Shown piece by piece: positions 1-8,039 of a stretch of 33,866 nucleotides of DNA; within the stretch, counting starts at the first letter, position 1, and each line of letters begins with the position of its first letter. The stretch spans positions 1-33,866 of the forward strand of contig JAVBTR010000063.1 in the NCBI GenBank assembly GCA_031556065.1, written 5' to 3'. This stretch comes from JAVBTR01 sp031556065 (GTDB lineage Bacteria > Bacillota > Clostridia > Christensenellales > Aristaeellaceae). The notes under the pieces are model-generated. The model did no database searches. It had not been told where the DNA came from and saw only the letters and a program-made list of their open reading frames with translations. A program made the position numbers and the translations under genes.

Positions 1-27
1 TTTTGCATACAAAAAGGAGGTGCGTGA

Positions 28-195
28 TTGTCTGCAAAAAAAATGGGCAGACCAACTACCGACCCGAAGCCCCACCGCTTACAAACAAGGGTAAATGATG
101 AAGAATTGAAAATCCTTGAAGATTACTGTAAACGAGAAAGCAAGACTAAAACCGAGGGCTTGCGTGACGGTGTTCGTGCCCTAAAAGACAGATGA
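28..195 (+). CDS. Small ribbon-helix-helix (CopG/Arc-like) protein
   Basis: A 55-residue protein that begins at TTG 28, seven bases after a GGAGG at 16-20. An in-frame ATG at 43 has a less well placed ribosome binding site. The sequence reads MSAKKMGRPTTDPKPHR, then a short beta-strand (LQTRVN) and two helices (DEELKILEDYCKRES and TKTEGLRDGVRAL). That is the layout of a ribbon-helix-helix DNA-binding domain. Such small proteins are common in integrative elements and toxin-antitoxin loci of gut Firmicutes, where they act as dimeric repressors or antitoxins. No toxin partner is visible, and the upstream neighbour is outside the window. The family call comes from the fold pattern; the role is inference. 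Confidence 0.7.
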   Translation: MSAKKMGRPTTDPKPHRLQTRVNDEELKILEDYCKRESKTKTEGLRDGVRALKDR

Positions 196-307
196 TAGGA
201 AGCGGCGTTCACCCTGAACAAGTTACCCGCCGCCTCCCCAGCCAACTATTGCCCGAAAGCAAAAGTGACGTAAATATTGTATCATGCGTCAAGATTTCTT
301 TCAAGCA

Positions 308-322
308 TTGTTGGAACAACAA
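308..322. promoter_or_regulatory. Inverted repeat upstream of the DUF6809-like gene
   Basis: TTGTTG at 308-313 and CAACAA at 317-322 form a perfect 6-bp inverted repeat with a 3-base centre. It lies just before the ribosome binding site (AAAGGA, 328-333) of the gene starting at 341. It could be an operator, for instance for the ribbon-helix-helix protein at 28-195, or a small leader hairpin. Nothing in the sequence decides between these. The rest of 196-340 holds a weak GCGGCG/CGCCGC inverted repeat and no gene. Confidence 0.35.
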
Positions 323-340
323 CATTGAAAGGACAGGAAA

Positions 341-628
341 ATGAGTATATTAAGAAGATTATTCAGTGGTGAGCTTTATCCGAGTGAGCAGATTGTCCCA
401 CATGATGCAGATTATCGTTCCGTAACCAGAAAAATTAGTGATGAAAAGGATTATTTCAAAAGCAGACTTTCCCCAGCGGATAATGAGCGTCTTGAAGAAA
501 TGGATGGGCTACGGCTTGATATGGCTGGCATGGACAGCTACGCATGTTTTTCTTACGGCTTCAAATTAGGCGCGTTGCTCATGTGTGAAACCTTTATGAG
601 CGATGATGGCCAGGAACTCCAAGACTAG
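341..628 (+). CDS. DUF6809-like small protein
   Basis: A 95-residue cytoplasmic protein with no signal peptide or membrane segment. The opening (MSILRRLFSGELYPSEQIVP) and the DSYACFSYGFKLGALLM region resemble what I know of the DUF6809 family, small proteins of unknown function repeatedly found in mobile-element cargo of gut Clostridia. The start is ATG 341, six to eight bases after AAAGGA. A weak promoter may lie at 249-276 (TTGCCC, then TAAATA), but this is not convincing. The gene is followed at once by a strong terminator at 641-680, so it is probably monocistronic. The family name is from recall, not from a search, and the function is unknown. Confidence 0.6.
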   Translation: MSILRRLFSGELYPSEQIVPHDADYRSVTRKISDEKDYFKSRLSPADNERLEEMDGLRLDMAGMDSYACFSYGFKLGALLMCETFMSDDGQELQD

Positions 629-640
629 AAAATATGAGCC

Positions 641-680
641 AAGCCCCGTAACGGCAAATGTCACCGTTATGGGGCTTTTT
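641..680 (+). terminator. Rho-independent terminator after the DUF6809-like gene
   Basis: AAGCCCCGTAACGG at 641-654 pairs with CCGTTATGGGGCTT at 664-677 (14 pairs, one G-T wobble). A nine-base loop separates the arms, and a run of five T follows (676-680). Confidence 0.9.
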
Positions 681-697
681 ATATAGAAGAGCATTAC

Positions 698-734
698 GAA
701 AAAGGATGATAGCAAAATGCGATCATCCTTTTTC
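698..734. terminator. Bidirectional terminator
   Basis: GAAAAAGGATGAT at 698-710 and ATCATCCTTTTTC at 722-734 form a perfect 13-bp stem. The A tract on one side and T tract on the other let it work in both directions. It lies between the rightward gene ending at 628 and the leftward ATPase gene whose stop is at 759, so it is most likely the terminator of the ATPase gene and a backup for the rightward one. Confidence 0.75.
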
Positions 735-758
735 ATGGGGGCAGTTCATGATGCTGCG

Positions 759-1976
759 TTATACAAACGCACTCGGCACCACAAAGTCCTTATCAGATAA
801 CGGAAGCAGCTTATCGTAATTACATATGACACAGCCATTGCCACGTTTTACATCAGCTATCTTATCCAGCACATCGAAGGAAGTGATATCACGCTTATTG
901 GGATCAGCGTGCTTTTTGATTTCAATTGGATAGAGTGTGCCGTTTTGATAAATCAGCAAATCAATTTCCTTCTGATCCTTATCACGATAGAAATAGAAGG
1001 GAGGTTCCTCGCCGGCATTGGTGTAGCTTTTCATAATTTCTATAATGATATAGTTTTCAAAAAATGCGCCTGCCATTGCGCCATGTTCAAGCACATCGGG
1101 CGTGTTCCATTTGGTCAGATACGCTGCCAGCCCTGTATCCATAAAATAAAGCTTCGGGGTCTTGATGGCACGTTTGACCACGTTGTTGTGGAAAGGTTGG
1201 AGTAGATAAACGATGTTGGATGAGCACAAAATAGAAAGCCATCGCTCAACAGTGGGCTGGCTTACGCCTACATCACGTGAAACAGCTGCCATGTTGATCA
1301 GATTGCCGACGCTCGCAGCCAGTACCGTCATAAACCTAAGGAACTTCGCTTCGTCGGCAACCTGTGTTAGTTCTCGTACATCACGCTCAATATAGGTTCG
1401 AGTATACGCTCCATAGTAAAGCTGCCAGTCCATATCGGTTGCGTGCATTTCAGGTAAGCTTCCACGGTGGATAAGCTCCCATATCCGTTTGTACTCTAAT
1501 GGCTGAACATTTGAGCGACGCTCGGTTAAAAATTCATCGGTGGGAATGAAGGGCTTAGAAAAATCATCGCCCCGCAGCTCACGGACCGAGAGTCCAAGCA
1601 GATTCAGAATCCCTGCTCGCCCCGCTAATGATTCAGAGACATTCTTCATCATCTTGAACTGCTGTGAACCTGTCATGTAGAACAAGCCCTTCTTCTTACT
1701 TTCGTCGGCCTGCATTTTTACATATGGGAATAAAGCGGGAGCATATTGCACTTCATCGATAATGAGCGGTGGTGCATAAGCTTTAAAAAAAGTTCCTGTC
1801 TGTTCAACGGCAGATTGTAAAACAAAAGGATCATCCAGAGTGACGTAAGGAAGCTCTGGTTTGATCTGTTTAAGCAGTGTGCTTTTGCCCACCTGGCGTG
1901 AGCCTGTAACCAACACCGCCGAAAAAAGCTTCTCTGCTTTACGAATCGTGTCTTCCATGTGGCGTTTGATGTACAT
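759..1976 (-). CDS. AAA ATPase with DUF4143 C-terminal domain
   Basis: A 405-residue protein of the AAA_14/DUF4143 family, ATP-binding proteins of poorly defined role found widely in anaerobe genomes, often near mobile elements. The P-loop GSRQVGKST sits at about residues 25-33. The Walker B strand PPLIIDEVQ is followed by a TGSQ sensor segment. The C-terminal half carries KLYFMDTGLAAYL, AGAFFENYIIIEI and the nuclease-like FYRDKDQKEIDLLI...IEIKK block typical of DUF4143. A TTG three codons upstream abuts the GGAGG with no spacing, so ATG 1976-1974, nine bases after GGAGG, is the better start. The gene has its own consensus promoter at 2013-2041 and stands alone. The family call is firm; the biological role is open. 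Confidence 0.88.
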   Translation of the reverse strand: MYIKRHMEDTIRKAEKLFSAVLVTGSRQVGKSTLLKQIKPELPYVTLDDPFVLQSAVEQTGTFFKAYAPPLIIDEVQYAPALFPYVKMQADESKKKGLFYMTGSQQFKMMKNVSESLAGRAGILNLLGLSVRELRGDDFSKPFIPTDEFLTERRSNVQPLEYKRIWELIHRGSLPEMHATDMDWQLYYGAYTRTYIERDVRELTQVADEAKFLRFMTVLAASVGNLINMAAVSRDVGVSQPTVERWLSILCSSNIVYLLQPFHNNVVKRAIKTPKLYFMDTGLAAYLTKWNTPDVLEHGAMAGAFFENYIIIEIMKSYTNAGEEPPFYFYRDKDQKEIDLLIYQNGTLYPIEIKKHADPNKRDITSFDVLDKIADVKRGNGCVICNYDKLLPLSDKDFVVPSAFV

Positions 1977-2012
1977 TTGGCTCAACCTCCGACCAATTTA
2001 ATATCTAATGTT

Positions 2013-2041
2013 ATTATAGCCGAAGCATCGAAGGATATCAA
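2013..2041 (-). promoter_or_regulatory. Sigma-70-type promoter for the DUF4143 ATPase
   Basis: Read leftward: -35 TTGATA (2041-2036), a 17-base spacer, -10 TATAAT (2018-2013). The start codon follows about 37 bases further on, with GGAGG in between. Confidence 0.8.
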
Positions 2042-2182
2042 GAAATATTCGCAGGGGTGCAAGCAGGTTGTATGCAAAGTTTGACTTGCTGTTACGAGCG
2101 GCGTTTTAGAAAAAAGAATGTGGTTTTGATGTGTCTAACGTGATATAATTAAGTTAATCAATCGCATTGGAGGTGTTTGGCG

Positions 2183-2359
2183 ATGTCGGAAACGACCCGC
2201 AAGCGCTTGAACTATACCGTAGCCTGCGTCAATGAGTTTGCAAGACGCAAGCGCATCCATCCAAGCGTTGGGTTTCTTTATTTGTATCAATACCAAGGCA
2301 TCTCTTTTCTGAGTGACTGCTATGATATTGAGCATATCCATTGTGGCAAGGTACACTGA
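2183..2359 (+). pseudogene. DUF3791 gene, 3' end lost
   Basis: The ATG at 2183 lies nine bases after GGAGG (2169-2173) and opens a frame reading MSETTRKRLNYTVACVNEF...QGISFLSDCYDIEH. This is recognisable as the front of a DUF3791 protein, a family of about 70 residues often paired with a DUF3990 partner in toxin-antitoxin-like pairs. Where the family would continue through its last 15-20 residues, the frame instead runs into unrelated HCGKVH and stops at 2359. From about 2346, in another frame, the DNA encodes the tail of a serine recombinase. The gene is thus truncated at roughly 2335-2346. TATAAT at 2144-2149 could be its -10 box, without a clear -35. Confidence 0.65.
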
Positions 2360-2525
2360 AATCCCAGAGCTCACGCCCTGTATTGTGCATGAGTTCATTG
2401 AGAAGATTGTTGTGTATGCCGCCAGTGATCCGAAGGGCAAAAACCGAACGCAGGAAATAGATATTTACTATAAGGGCATCGGAGTCCTTGAAATCTCAAA
2501 GGTTACAGCATCAAGGCAGGAATAA
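2346..2525 (+). pseudogene. C-terminal relic of a large serine recombinase (DUF4368)
   Basis: The frame running through 2346-2525 reads ARYTEIPELTPCIVHEFIEK, then IVVYAASDP, RTQEIDIYYKGIGVLEI and a stop. This matches the C-terminal DUF4368 segment of large serine recombinases, whose usual form is ELTPEI-REFIEKIVVH...Q-DIYY--IG. The catalytic Ser domain and the other 400-plus residues are absent, so it cannot be active. It is fused directly to the broken DUF3791 gene, which points to an excision or deletion of an integrative element. The family identification is by eye but the match is distinctive. Confidence 0.72.
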
Positions 2526-2544
2526 GAAAAACGGCATGGCCGTT
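2526..2544 (-). terminator. Probable leftward terminator beyond pfkA
   Basis: Read leftward, AACGGC (2544-2539), loop CAT, GCCGTT (2535-2530) and a short T run (to 2527). The stem is only 6 bp and it lies about 80 bases past the pfkA stop. Confidence 0.4.
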
Positions 2545-2585
2545 AAGCTATACCGTTTCTCTCTTGCCTCACGATGTTTTCTTAT

Positions 2586-2615
2586 CGGGAAGCACCATTC
2601 CCGCGGCGTTTTTTT
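2586..2615 (+). terminator. Possible rightward terminator after the recombinase relic
   Basis: CGGGAA (2586-2591) and TTCCCG (2598-2603) form a 6-bp stem. Seven T follow at 2609-2615, but five bases separate stem and T tract, so its efficiency is doubtful. Confidence 0.4.
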
Positions 2616-2620
2616 ATCAT

Positions 2621-3682
2621 TTACAGTTCATAAACCAATGAGTAAAGGTGCTTGTTAAAGCTGCGTTTAGCGGAAAGGGCCCGTTCGATGGGCATGTGGA
2701 ACACCCGGCCCTTTTTGCGGCCGATCACCTGGTTGCCAACGCCCTGGGAAAGAAGCTCCACAGCCATGTGACCCGCTTCAAAAGCAAAAATGCTATCCCG
2801 GGCGGTGGGGGTTTCGCCCCGTTGGGTATAGCCTACCACCGTAGCGCGAATATCCGACAAGGGCACCAGGGTGCGCAGGATATGGGCCAGCATGTGGGAG
2901 GTCATCTTAATGCCGTTTTGCTCGATGGTCTTTTCGTCGTCGTGATCCTTTAAGAACTTGGCTACATCAAAGGGCCGCATGGAACCCTTGAAGCTGCCCT
3001 CGGCCACCACAATGGTCGCCCGGGTGTTGCCCTTGTCGATCTGCTCCTGCAAGCGCTTGGCAACGCCTTCTACGCTCCAGCTTACTTCCGGCACCAACAG
3101 GATTTCGGAACCTGTAGACACGGCGGCAGACAGGGCGATATCCCCACAATTGCGGCCCATCACTTCTACCACATGGGCCCGATCGTGGGAGCGGGACGTG
3201 GCGCGAATGGCGCGGATGGCGTCTACGCAATCGTTCACAGCTGTATCATAGCCCAAGGTCATTTCGGTGTAGCTTAAGTCGTTATCAATGGTGCCGGGAA
3301 TGCAAACACAGGGCACGCCCAGCTCGCATAAGCGCATAGCGCCTTGGAAGCTGCCGTCGCCGCCGATAATCACCATGCCTTCAATGCCCTGTTCCCGCAG
3401 GGTTTGGGCAGCCAGCTGCCGGTACAAGGGCGTCATAAACTCCTTGCAGCGGGCGGTGCGAAGGTAGGTGCCGGGTAAGTCGGAAATATCCAAAACCATG
3501 TCAAGTGGCATCTGGAAAAAATCGTCCGCCTGGTTAGCGTTCTTTTTCAAAAGCCCATTATAACCCCGTTTAATGCCAATCAATTCAATACCCAAATAAG
3601 CGGCGCTCCGTGCGGCGGACATCACTGCCGCATTCATCCCCGGGCTATCCCCACCGCTTGTTAATACGCCGATCTTTTTCAT
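2621..3682 (-). CDS. pfkA: ATP-dependent 6-phosphofructokinase
   Basis: A 353-residue enzyme that phosphorylates fructose 6-phosphate to fructose 1,6-bisphosphate in glycolysis. Residues 1-15 carry the ATP-loop glycines (TSGGDSPGMNAA). GGDGS at 107-111 and PGTIDND at 129-135 hold the catalytic Asp. A Gly follows GGD and a Gly precedes TIDND, which is the ATP-using pattern; PPi-dependent enzymes have GGDDS and a Lys in the second motif. The MGRNCGDIAL segment and the late VVGYTQRGETP segment fit the family. It is about 30 residues longer than E. coli PfkA, mostly at the C-terminus. ATG 3682 lies eight bases after AGGAG; an upstream in-frame extension has no such support. A -10-like TATACT (3738-3733) lies upstream without a good -35. 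Confidence 0.95.
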   Translation of the reverse strand: MKKIGVLTSGGDSPGMNAAVMSAARSAAYLGIELIGIKRGYNGLLKKNANQADDFFQMPLDMVLDISDLPGTYLRTARCKEFMTPLYRQLAAQTLREQGIEGMVIIGGDGSFQGAMRLCELGVPCVCIPGTIDNDLSYTEMTLGYDTAVNDCVDAIRAIRATSRSHDRAHVVEVMGRNCGDIALSAAVSTGSEILLVPEVSWSVEGVAKRLQEQIDKGNTRATIVVAEGSFKGSMRPFDVAKFLKDHDDEKTIEQNGIKMTSHMLAHILRTLVPLSDIRATVVGYTQRGETPTARDSIFAFEAGHMAVELLSQGVGNQVIGRKKGRVFHMPIERALSAKRSFNKHLYSLVYEL

Positions 3683-3871
3683 AGTGCTCTCTCCTATCTG
3701 TGCAGCACAAAAGTAAGTAGTTTCAAGGAAGAAGTATACCACAAATCCCCATAGGTTACCAGTGTTAATTCATGAAATTTTTCACAATAACTCATAAAGG
3801 TTATAAAACAGGATTTACGGTACGCCGCATCGAAATTGAAACAAGGATTATTTAATAACGGAGTGGTGTCA

Positions 3872-5197
3872 TTGAATCAAACAACACCTAAAACCCCGAT
3901 TAATCGTGCGGCAAGCACGCTTTCCCTGGCCATCGCACAAAGGACGCTCCCTGGGGATGAAGAGGCCTTTAAAAGATTATATGACGTTTTACAGGATGCG
4001 TTCCCCAAAGCCTTTGGAGCAGCGCAGATTCAGCGTGTTTCAACCGGGGCCATGCTCCTTTTCTTCCCAGGCAGCCATAGCCTGCAGCCGCTTTTGTTCA
4101 CAGGCCATGTGGATGTGGTGCCTGTGGCCAAAGAAACGCAAGAGCAATGGGAATTCCCGGCTTTTTCCGGCGTTATAGCCGATGGGTATGTCTGGGGCCG
4201 GGGGGCCATAGACATGAAGGGCCATGTGGTGGCTTTGCTGGAGGCCATCGAGGAAATGCTGGAAGAGGGCTTTGTTTTTAAAAGAGATATCTGGGTCGCC
4301 CTTTCCGGGGATGAAGAAATCCGCGGAAACGACGCCCAGACCATGTTTCGCATATTAAAGGCCCAAGGCGTGCGCCCAGCCTTTGCGCTGGATGAAGGCA
4401 TTGGGGTAATGGAAGGGCAATGGGGTGTTGAAAAGCCCATTGCCATGATCGGCGTAGGGGAAAAGGGCCATGCCAATTTGCATATCAACGCCAAATCCAT
4501 GGGTGGCCACGGGGCATACCCGCCCAAATCCACAGCCCTTGAAAAGGTGGTACGGGCCACCACTGTCATGACAAGCCTGCCCTTAGGCCTTAATCATCTA
4601 AGCCCTACCCTGATGCAGACCTTAAGGGCGCTGGCGCCCTACCAAAAAGGGTTCAGACAGTTTGCCTTCTGGCATCCGAAATTATGTAAATGGTATATAA
4701 CAAATTTAATGGAAGAAACAGATTTTGGCCGGGCCTTTTTAAGAACCACAGTAGCCGTTACAGGCGCCCAGGGAAGCACTGCGGCCAATACCCTGCCGGA
4801 GGCTGCCAGCATTACCCTTAATTGCCGGATCAATCAGGGGGATACAGTGGAAAAACTGAAGAAGCGGGCGGAGCTGCGGATTGCCAAGAACGATGTAGCT
4901 CTTACCTGCACCAGCCCTGCGGACCCCAGCCGGGTATCCCCGGCGCAAGGGCCGGCCTGGGATGCTCTTTGTACGGCAGTGTCCGTGCATTTTCCGCAAG
5001 CCATTGCTGCGCCGTGCTTGATTCTGGGCGCCAGCGATGCCAGACGGTATGAGGGGTTATGCGACCATGTATACCGGTTTTCGCCCTTTGAGCTGCCTCT
5101 TAGCGAGCAAGCAGGCAAGCACGGGGTGAATGAACGGCTGTCCATAAAGAATTTGGAAAAGGGCATCGCGTTTTTCCGGCAAATGCTGGGGGCGTAA
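3872..5197 (+). CDS. M20-family zinc carboxypeptidase (PM20D1/CPS1-like)
   Basis: A 441-residue metallopeptidase of family M20, close in pattern to the Gly-X carboxypeptidase/PM20D1 branch that splits small peptides or N-acyl amino acids. Metal ligands and catalytic residues visible are GHVDVVP (H79, D81), WGRGAIDMKG (D114), SGDEE (E148 and E149) and FALDEG (D174). The dimerisation insert has GGHGAYPP, and the C-terminal catalytic half ends KHGVNERL. There is no signal peptide, so it is cytoplasmic. The chosen start, TTG 3872, has GGAG at 3860-3863 with an eight-base gap; a TTG at 3836 has no ribosome binding site. TTCACA (3781) with TATAAA (3802) is a weak candidate promoter. It converges on the leftward gene ending at 5206 with only eight bases between and no terminator visible. 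Confidence 0.85.
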   Translation: MNQTTPKTPINRAASTLSLAIAQRTLPGDEEAFKRLYDVLQDAFPKAFGAAQIQRVSTGAMLLFFPGSHSLQPLLFTGHVDVVPVAKETQEQWEFPAFSGVIADGYVWGRGAIDMKGHVVALLEAIEEMLEEGFVFKRDIWVALSGDEEIRGNDAQTMFRILKAQGVRPAFALDEGIGVMEGQWGVEKPIAMIGVGEKGHANLHINAKSMGGHGAYPPKSTALEKVVRATTVMTSLPLGLNHLSPTLMQTLRALAPYQKGFRQFAFWHPKLCKWYITNLMEETDFGRAFLRTTVAVTGAQGSTAANTLPEAASITLNCRINQGDTVEKLKKRAELRIAKNDVALTCTSPADPSRVSPAQGPAWDALCTAVSVHFPQAIAAPCLILGASDARRYEGLCDHVYRFSPFELPLSEQAGKHGVNERLSIKNLEKGIAFFRQMLGA

Positions 5198-5205
5198 AAA
5201 TAGGT

Positions 5206-5982
5206 TCAGGGCACTATAACAACGATTAAGACATAGCCTGCGAAAAACACCAGCAGCGGCAAACAGCCAAACACTTCACCATTGAAAACCTGCAATGCGT
5301 TTAAAACGCTCAAACAAACCATGACCAAAAGGCACAATAGCGATAGCCCAATAAGCAGCCTCGTTTTCCACGGGGCTGTTGGCGTATCTGCGGCGTAATC
5401 CGCCTCCGCCATCCATTCCCTCCAATAGGGCACAACCTTCTGGGGCAGCCTGGTCACCCCGTATAACAGCGGCACACCCAGCAGCACCGTAGCGGCAAAA
5501 TTATTTACAAATATCAGCTGAAACGTAGGCAGCGCCGCCAGGGTGCCTTGGGTATCAAAGGCAAAGGCCAGCACAGCCCCGCAGGAGACCGTTGAAACCA
5601 GCGTTACCGCCCCGATTCTAAGCCCCCAGTACCGTCCCTGAAAAGCAGGCCGGATTTGCTCCTTGGGCAGCAAAGCATCCCACACCTTGTAAGGCAGCCA
5701 GGCGGATAGAAAGTTCCCCAGCATTCCAAAGGGTGAAAGCCAGGTAAGAGAACCGGAAAAATCGCTTATCAAATTGCCAACGGCGCAGCCCACCGCCCCC
5801 GCTGGGCCGAAAAACAATCCAAAGGTGAGCGCCAGGGCGTTCACCGGGCGGATTTCTGTTACCTCGGGAATCAGCACAATGCTGTTTTTAAACACCACCG
5901 CTACAATGGCAAACACCGTGGCGCAAAAAGCCGTCAGCTTAACCATCCGGGTGCTGCGGAACATAGCAATTATTTCTCCCAT
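5206..5982 (-). CDS. ECF-S/QueT-like integral membrane protein
   Basis: A 258-residue protein with six or seven hydrophobic segments (about 13-33, 45-65, 78-98, 120-143, 150-172, 204-225, 232-256). The stretch IRPVNALALTFGLFFGPAG, followed by GNLISDFSG and a GNFLSAWLPYKVW segment, resembles the substrate-binding S components of ECF vitamin transporters and related membrane sensors. It overlaps the end of the phosphatase gene by 13 bases and is the last gene of a leftward operon with a radical SAM enzyme, a STAS protein and the phosphatase. It has no ECF ATPase neighbours, so here it may bind a small ligand as a sensory partner rather than transport it. That role is inference. An alternative start is ATG 5964. 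Confidence 0.6.
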   Translation of the reverse strand: MGEIIAMFRSTRMVKLTAFCATVFAIVAVVFKNSIVLIPEVTEIRPVNALALTFGLFFGPAGAVGCAVGNLISDFSGSLTWLSPFGMLGNFLSAWLPYKVWDALLPKEQIRPAFQGRYWGLRIGAVTLVSTVSCGAVLAFAFDTQGTLAALPTFQLIFVNNFAATVLLGVPLLYGVTRLPQKVVPYWREWMAEADYAADTPTAPWKTRLLIGLSLLCLLVMVCLSVLNALQVFNGEVFGCLPLLVFFAGYVLIVVIVP

Positions 5983-7715
5983 GCCGCCACCCCCTTCTTT
6001 TTAGCCGGTACAATCTCTGCCGCCCAGGTGTTTTGGCCGTTCTTCGTTACATAGCAATGTCTCATAACACGGTTGCGGCTTACAAACACGCCCAGCCCGC
6101 CAACCGGACGTTCCATGGCATTTTTCGAAAACGTGGGCTTTTGCGCGCCTAACGGATCGAAGGGATCGCTGTCGTCCTGTATTTGCAGCAGTGCGAAAGG
6201 GGAAGCAAGCCTTACGCCTACGCTTAGGTTCCCTTTCCGGCCATCTGGGTAGCCGTAGGAAACGATGTTCGTGAGCACCTCCTCACACACTAAGCAAACC
6301 GCATTGCCCAGCTCTTGATCCATGCCGGGGGCTTTTAGCTTTTCATGCATCCGATCAAGAAGCAGCGCCACATCTTCCCGACTGTTTTTGCAGTTCAGCG
6401 CCATATCCCGGTTGGGATTTTGCCAGCCTAAGACCAGTATAGCAATATCGTCCGATTGGGGATATCCGTCCGCAAAGGCTTTCACGGCGCTATACAGGCC
6501 TTCGCAAAGGCCGTCGCTTGTCTGATTCGCCTTGGCCAGGGCAGCCACAATCCTCTCTGCTCCGAACTGCTCCAGCTTCAGGTTTTCCCCTTCCGAAACC
6601 CCATCGGTGTAAAAAATGGCAAACTGCCCCTCTTTAAGCTGCACTGTTTGGGGCGTATAGGTTCTGCCGCCCATTACCCCCAGGGCCATCCCCCGAGGCT
6701 TAACCAGCTCCTCTACCTTCCGGTTATCCGCCAGATAAAAGGGGGTATGTCCCGCATTAACATAGCATAGCTGCCCATCGCTTAAGGAAAGGCGGCCCAT
6801 CACTGCCGTTACAAACATGGATGATGCGTTGTTTCGCGCCAGGTTGTCGTTGATAATGGAAAAAATCTCCCCAGGATCATCCAACAGCCTTGCGTAAGTC
6901 TGAAACAGCGCCACCGTCCGGGACATGGTAATGGCTGCCGGTACGCCCTTGCCCGATACATCCCCCAGGAAGAAATACAGGTCGTCCCCCTTTTGTATGA
7001 AGCTGTATAAATCCCCGCCCACCTCATTGGCCGGGGTGAGCCTGGCCCGCAGATCACACCTTGGATCCACATCAAACGCCGTATCCAGCAACGCTGTTTG
7101 AATGTCCGCCGCCACCCGCAGCTCGCTTTGGAGCATCGCCTGCTTTTGCCCTAACGTCCGCCGGGCTTCCATATCCTCCAACAGCAAAAAGAACAGCACC
7201 ACACCGCAGCCGTTTAAAATAATCATGGAAAACCCATTGGTATATACAAAGGCCTTGGCGGTTTCCACCGGCTGCACCCAGGCCACGATCAGCAGCATAT
7301 GAATCATTTCCAGCGTGCCCACAACAATCCCGGCCAGCACGGCGTCCATTTTCGCTACCCGCTTGCAATACCATCCGCAGAACCAGCCGGACAGCAGCGC
7401 GATTAGGATATCCGGCACCGCGGTCAAGCTTCCCCGTAATAAAGAGGCCGCCGCGCTGACACCCGCCACCGCCAGCCCTACCCCTGAGCCAAACAAAAGC
7501 CCTCCCAGGGTCACCCCTACATTCTGGGTGTTTCCGCTGCCCCCGGAAAGCATTTGGGCCCCAACGCTATAAAGAACGATACATGAAAACAGGCCCGTCA
7601 CCCCAAGCCGCTTCCCTGTGTTCTGCCCAGGCTGCATAAGGGATGTACGGGCCAATAAATAAGCTGCTACCACAATCACCGACAAATGCTGTATGGTGTT
7701 AAAAACAGTATTCAT
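5970..7715 (-). CDS. 5TM-PP2C-HATPase partner-switching fusion (SpoIIE/RsbU-RsbW-like)
   Basis: A 581-residue membrane protein with three modules. Residues 1-180 hold about six hydrophobic segments; GGLLFGSGVGLAVAGVSAA and the following SLLRGSLTAVPDIL match the LytS-type 5TM receptor. A coiled linker (about 178-212) leads to a PP2C/SpoIIE phosphatase domain with metal-binding motifs GGDLY (233-237), GDVSGKG (251-257), YTDGVSEG (369-376) and SDDIA (421-425). Residues 440-575 form a GHKL ATPase of the RsbW/SpoIIAB class, with the N-box EEVLTN (478-483) and a GGLGVF lid motif (539-544). The protein thus carries both the phosphatase and the serine kinase/anti-sigma function that act on a STAS antagonist. 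Such an antagonist is encoded immediately upstream. No sigma factor lies in the window. It is not the sporulation-specific SpoIIE itself, which has a longer ten-TM front. Confidence 0.88.
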   Translation of the reverse strand: MNTVFNTIQHLSVIVVAAYLLARTSLMQPGQNTGKRLGVTGLFSCIVLYSVGAQMLSGGSGNTQNVGVTLGGLLFGSGVGLAVAGVSAAASLLRGSLTAVPDILIALLSGWFCGWYCKRVAKMDAVLAGIVVGTLEMIHMLLIVAWVQPVETAKAFVYTNGFSMIILNGCGVVLFFLLLEDMEARRTLGQKQAMLQSELRVAADIQTALLDTAFDVDPRCDLRARLTPANEVGGDLYSFIQKGDDLYFFLGDVSGKGVPAAITMSRTVALFQTYARLLDDPGEIFSIINDNLARNNASSMFVTAVMGRLSLSDGQLCYVNAGHTPFYLADNRKVEELVKPRGMALGVMGGRTYTPQTVQLKEGQFAIFYTDGVSEGENLKLEQFGAERIVAALAKANQTSDGLCEGLYSAVKAFADGYPQSDDIAILVLGWQNPNRDMALNCKNSREDVALLLDRMHEKLKAPGMDQELGNAVCLVCEEVLTNIVSYGYPDGRKGNLSVGVRLASPFALLQIQDDSDPFDPLGAQKPTFSKNAMERPVGGLGVFVSRNRVMRHCYVTKNGQNTWAAEIVPAKKKGVAAWEK

Positions 7716-7730
7716 ACCGCCTCCATGGGC

Positions 7731-8027
7731 TTACAGATTAAACAGTTCATCAAATTCCGTTTCCACTAAAATTTCCCGCACCTGGCGGCAGGTGTTGCGC
7801 AGTGTTACCGTTCCGCCCTTGGGGCTAACCACCCGGTACAGCGCCAGCAGCGCCCGAATCCCAGCACTGGAAATATAATCCACCCCTGCCATGTCCAGGG
7901 TGTAATGGGTATGGTCTTGGGCTTCCTTCAAAAGCTCCTGTTCCAGCTTCATGGCCGTGGCCATGTCCAGTCTTCCGTTAATAACAACATGGGCGTTCTG
8001 CCCCTCAAAATTTTTGATCAGTACCAT
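7731..8027 (-). CDS. STAS-domain anti-sigma factor antagonist (SpoIIAA/RsbV-like)
   Basis: A 98-residue single-domain protein. It shows the STAS pattern: an N-terminal strand (VLIKNFEGQNAHVVINGRLD), then YTLDMAGVDYISSAGIRALL with the conserved SS just before AGI, where the regulatory phosphoserine lies. The phosphorylated form releases and the dephosphorylated form binds the kinase/anti-sigma partner. ATG 8027 has GGAGG eight bases upstream; GTG 8030 is the alternative. The gap to the radical SAM stop is 12 bases, and that stop overlaps this gene's ribosome binding site. The gap to the phosphatase gene is 15 bases. Kinase and phosphatase are both in the downstream fusion, so the pair forms a complete antagonist switch. 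Confidence 0.9.
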   Translation of the reverse strand: MVLIKNFEGQNAHVVINGRLDMATAMKLEQELLKEAQDHTHYTLDMAGVDYISSAGIRALLALYRVVSPKGGTVTLRNTCRQVREILVETEFDELFNL

Positions 8028-8039
8028 CACAGCGCCCTC

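Noticed and set aside
2135..2440. Leftward 101-codon open frame opposite the DUF3791/recombinase relic
   Set aside because: It is antisense to two recognisable gene fragments and shows no family features of its own.
3836..3871. Upstream TTG start for the M20 peptidase
   Set aside because: No ribosome binding site precedes 3836, while the TTG at 3872 has GGAG eight bases before it.
5970..7715. Sporulation protein SpoIIE proper
   Set aside because: The front is a six-segment LytS-type receptor and the C-terminus is an RsbW-like kinase; SpoIIE has about ten membrane helices and no such kinase.
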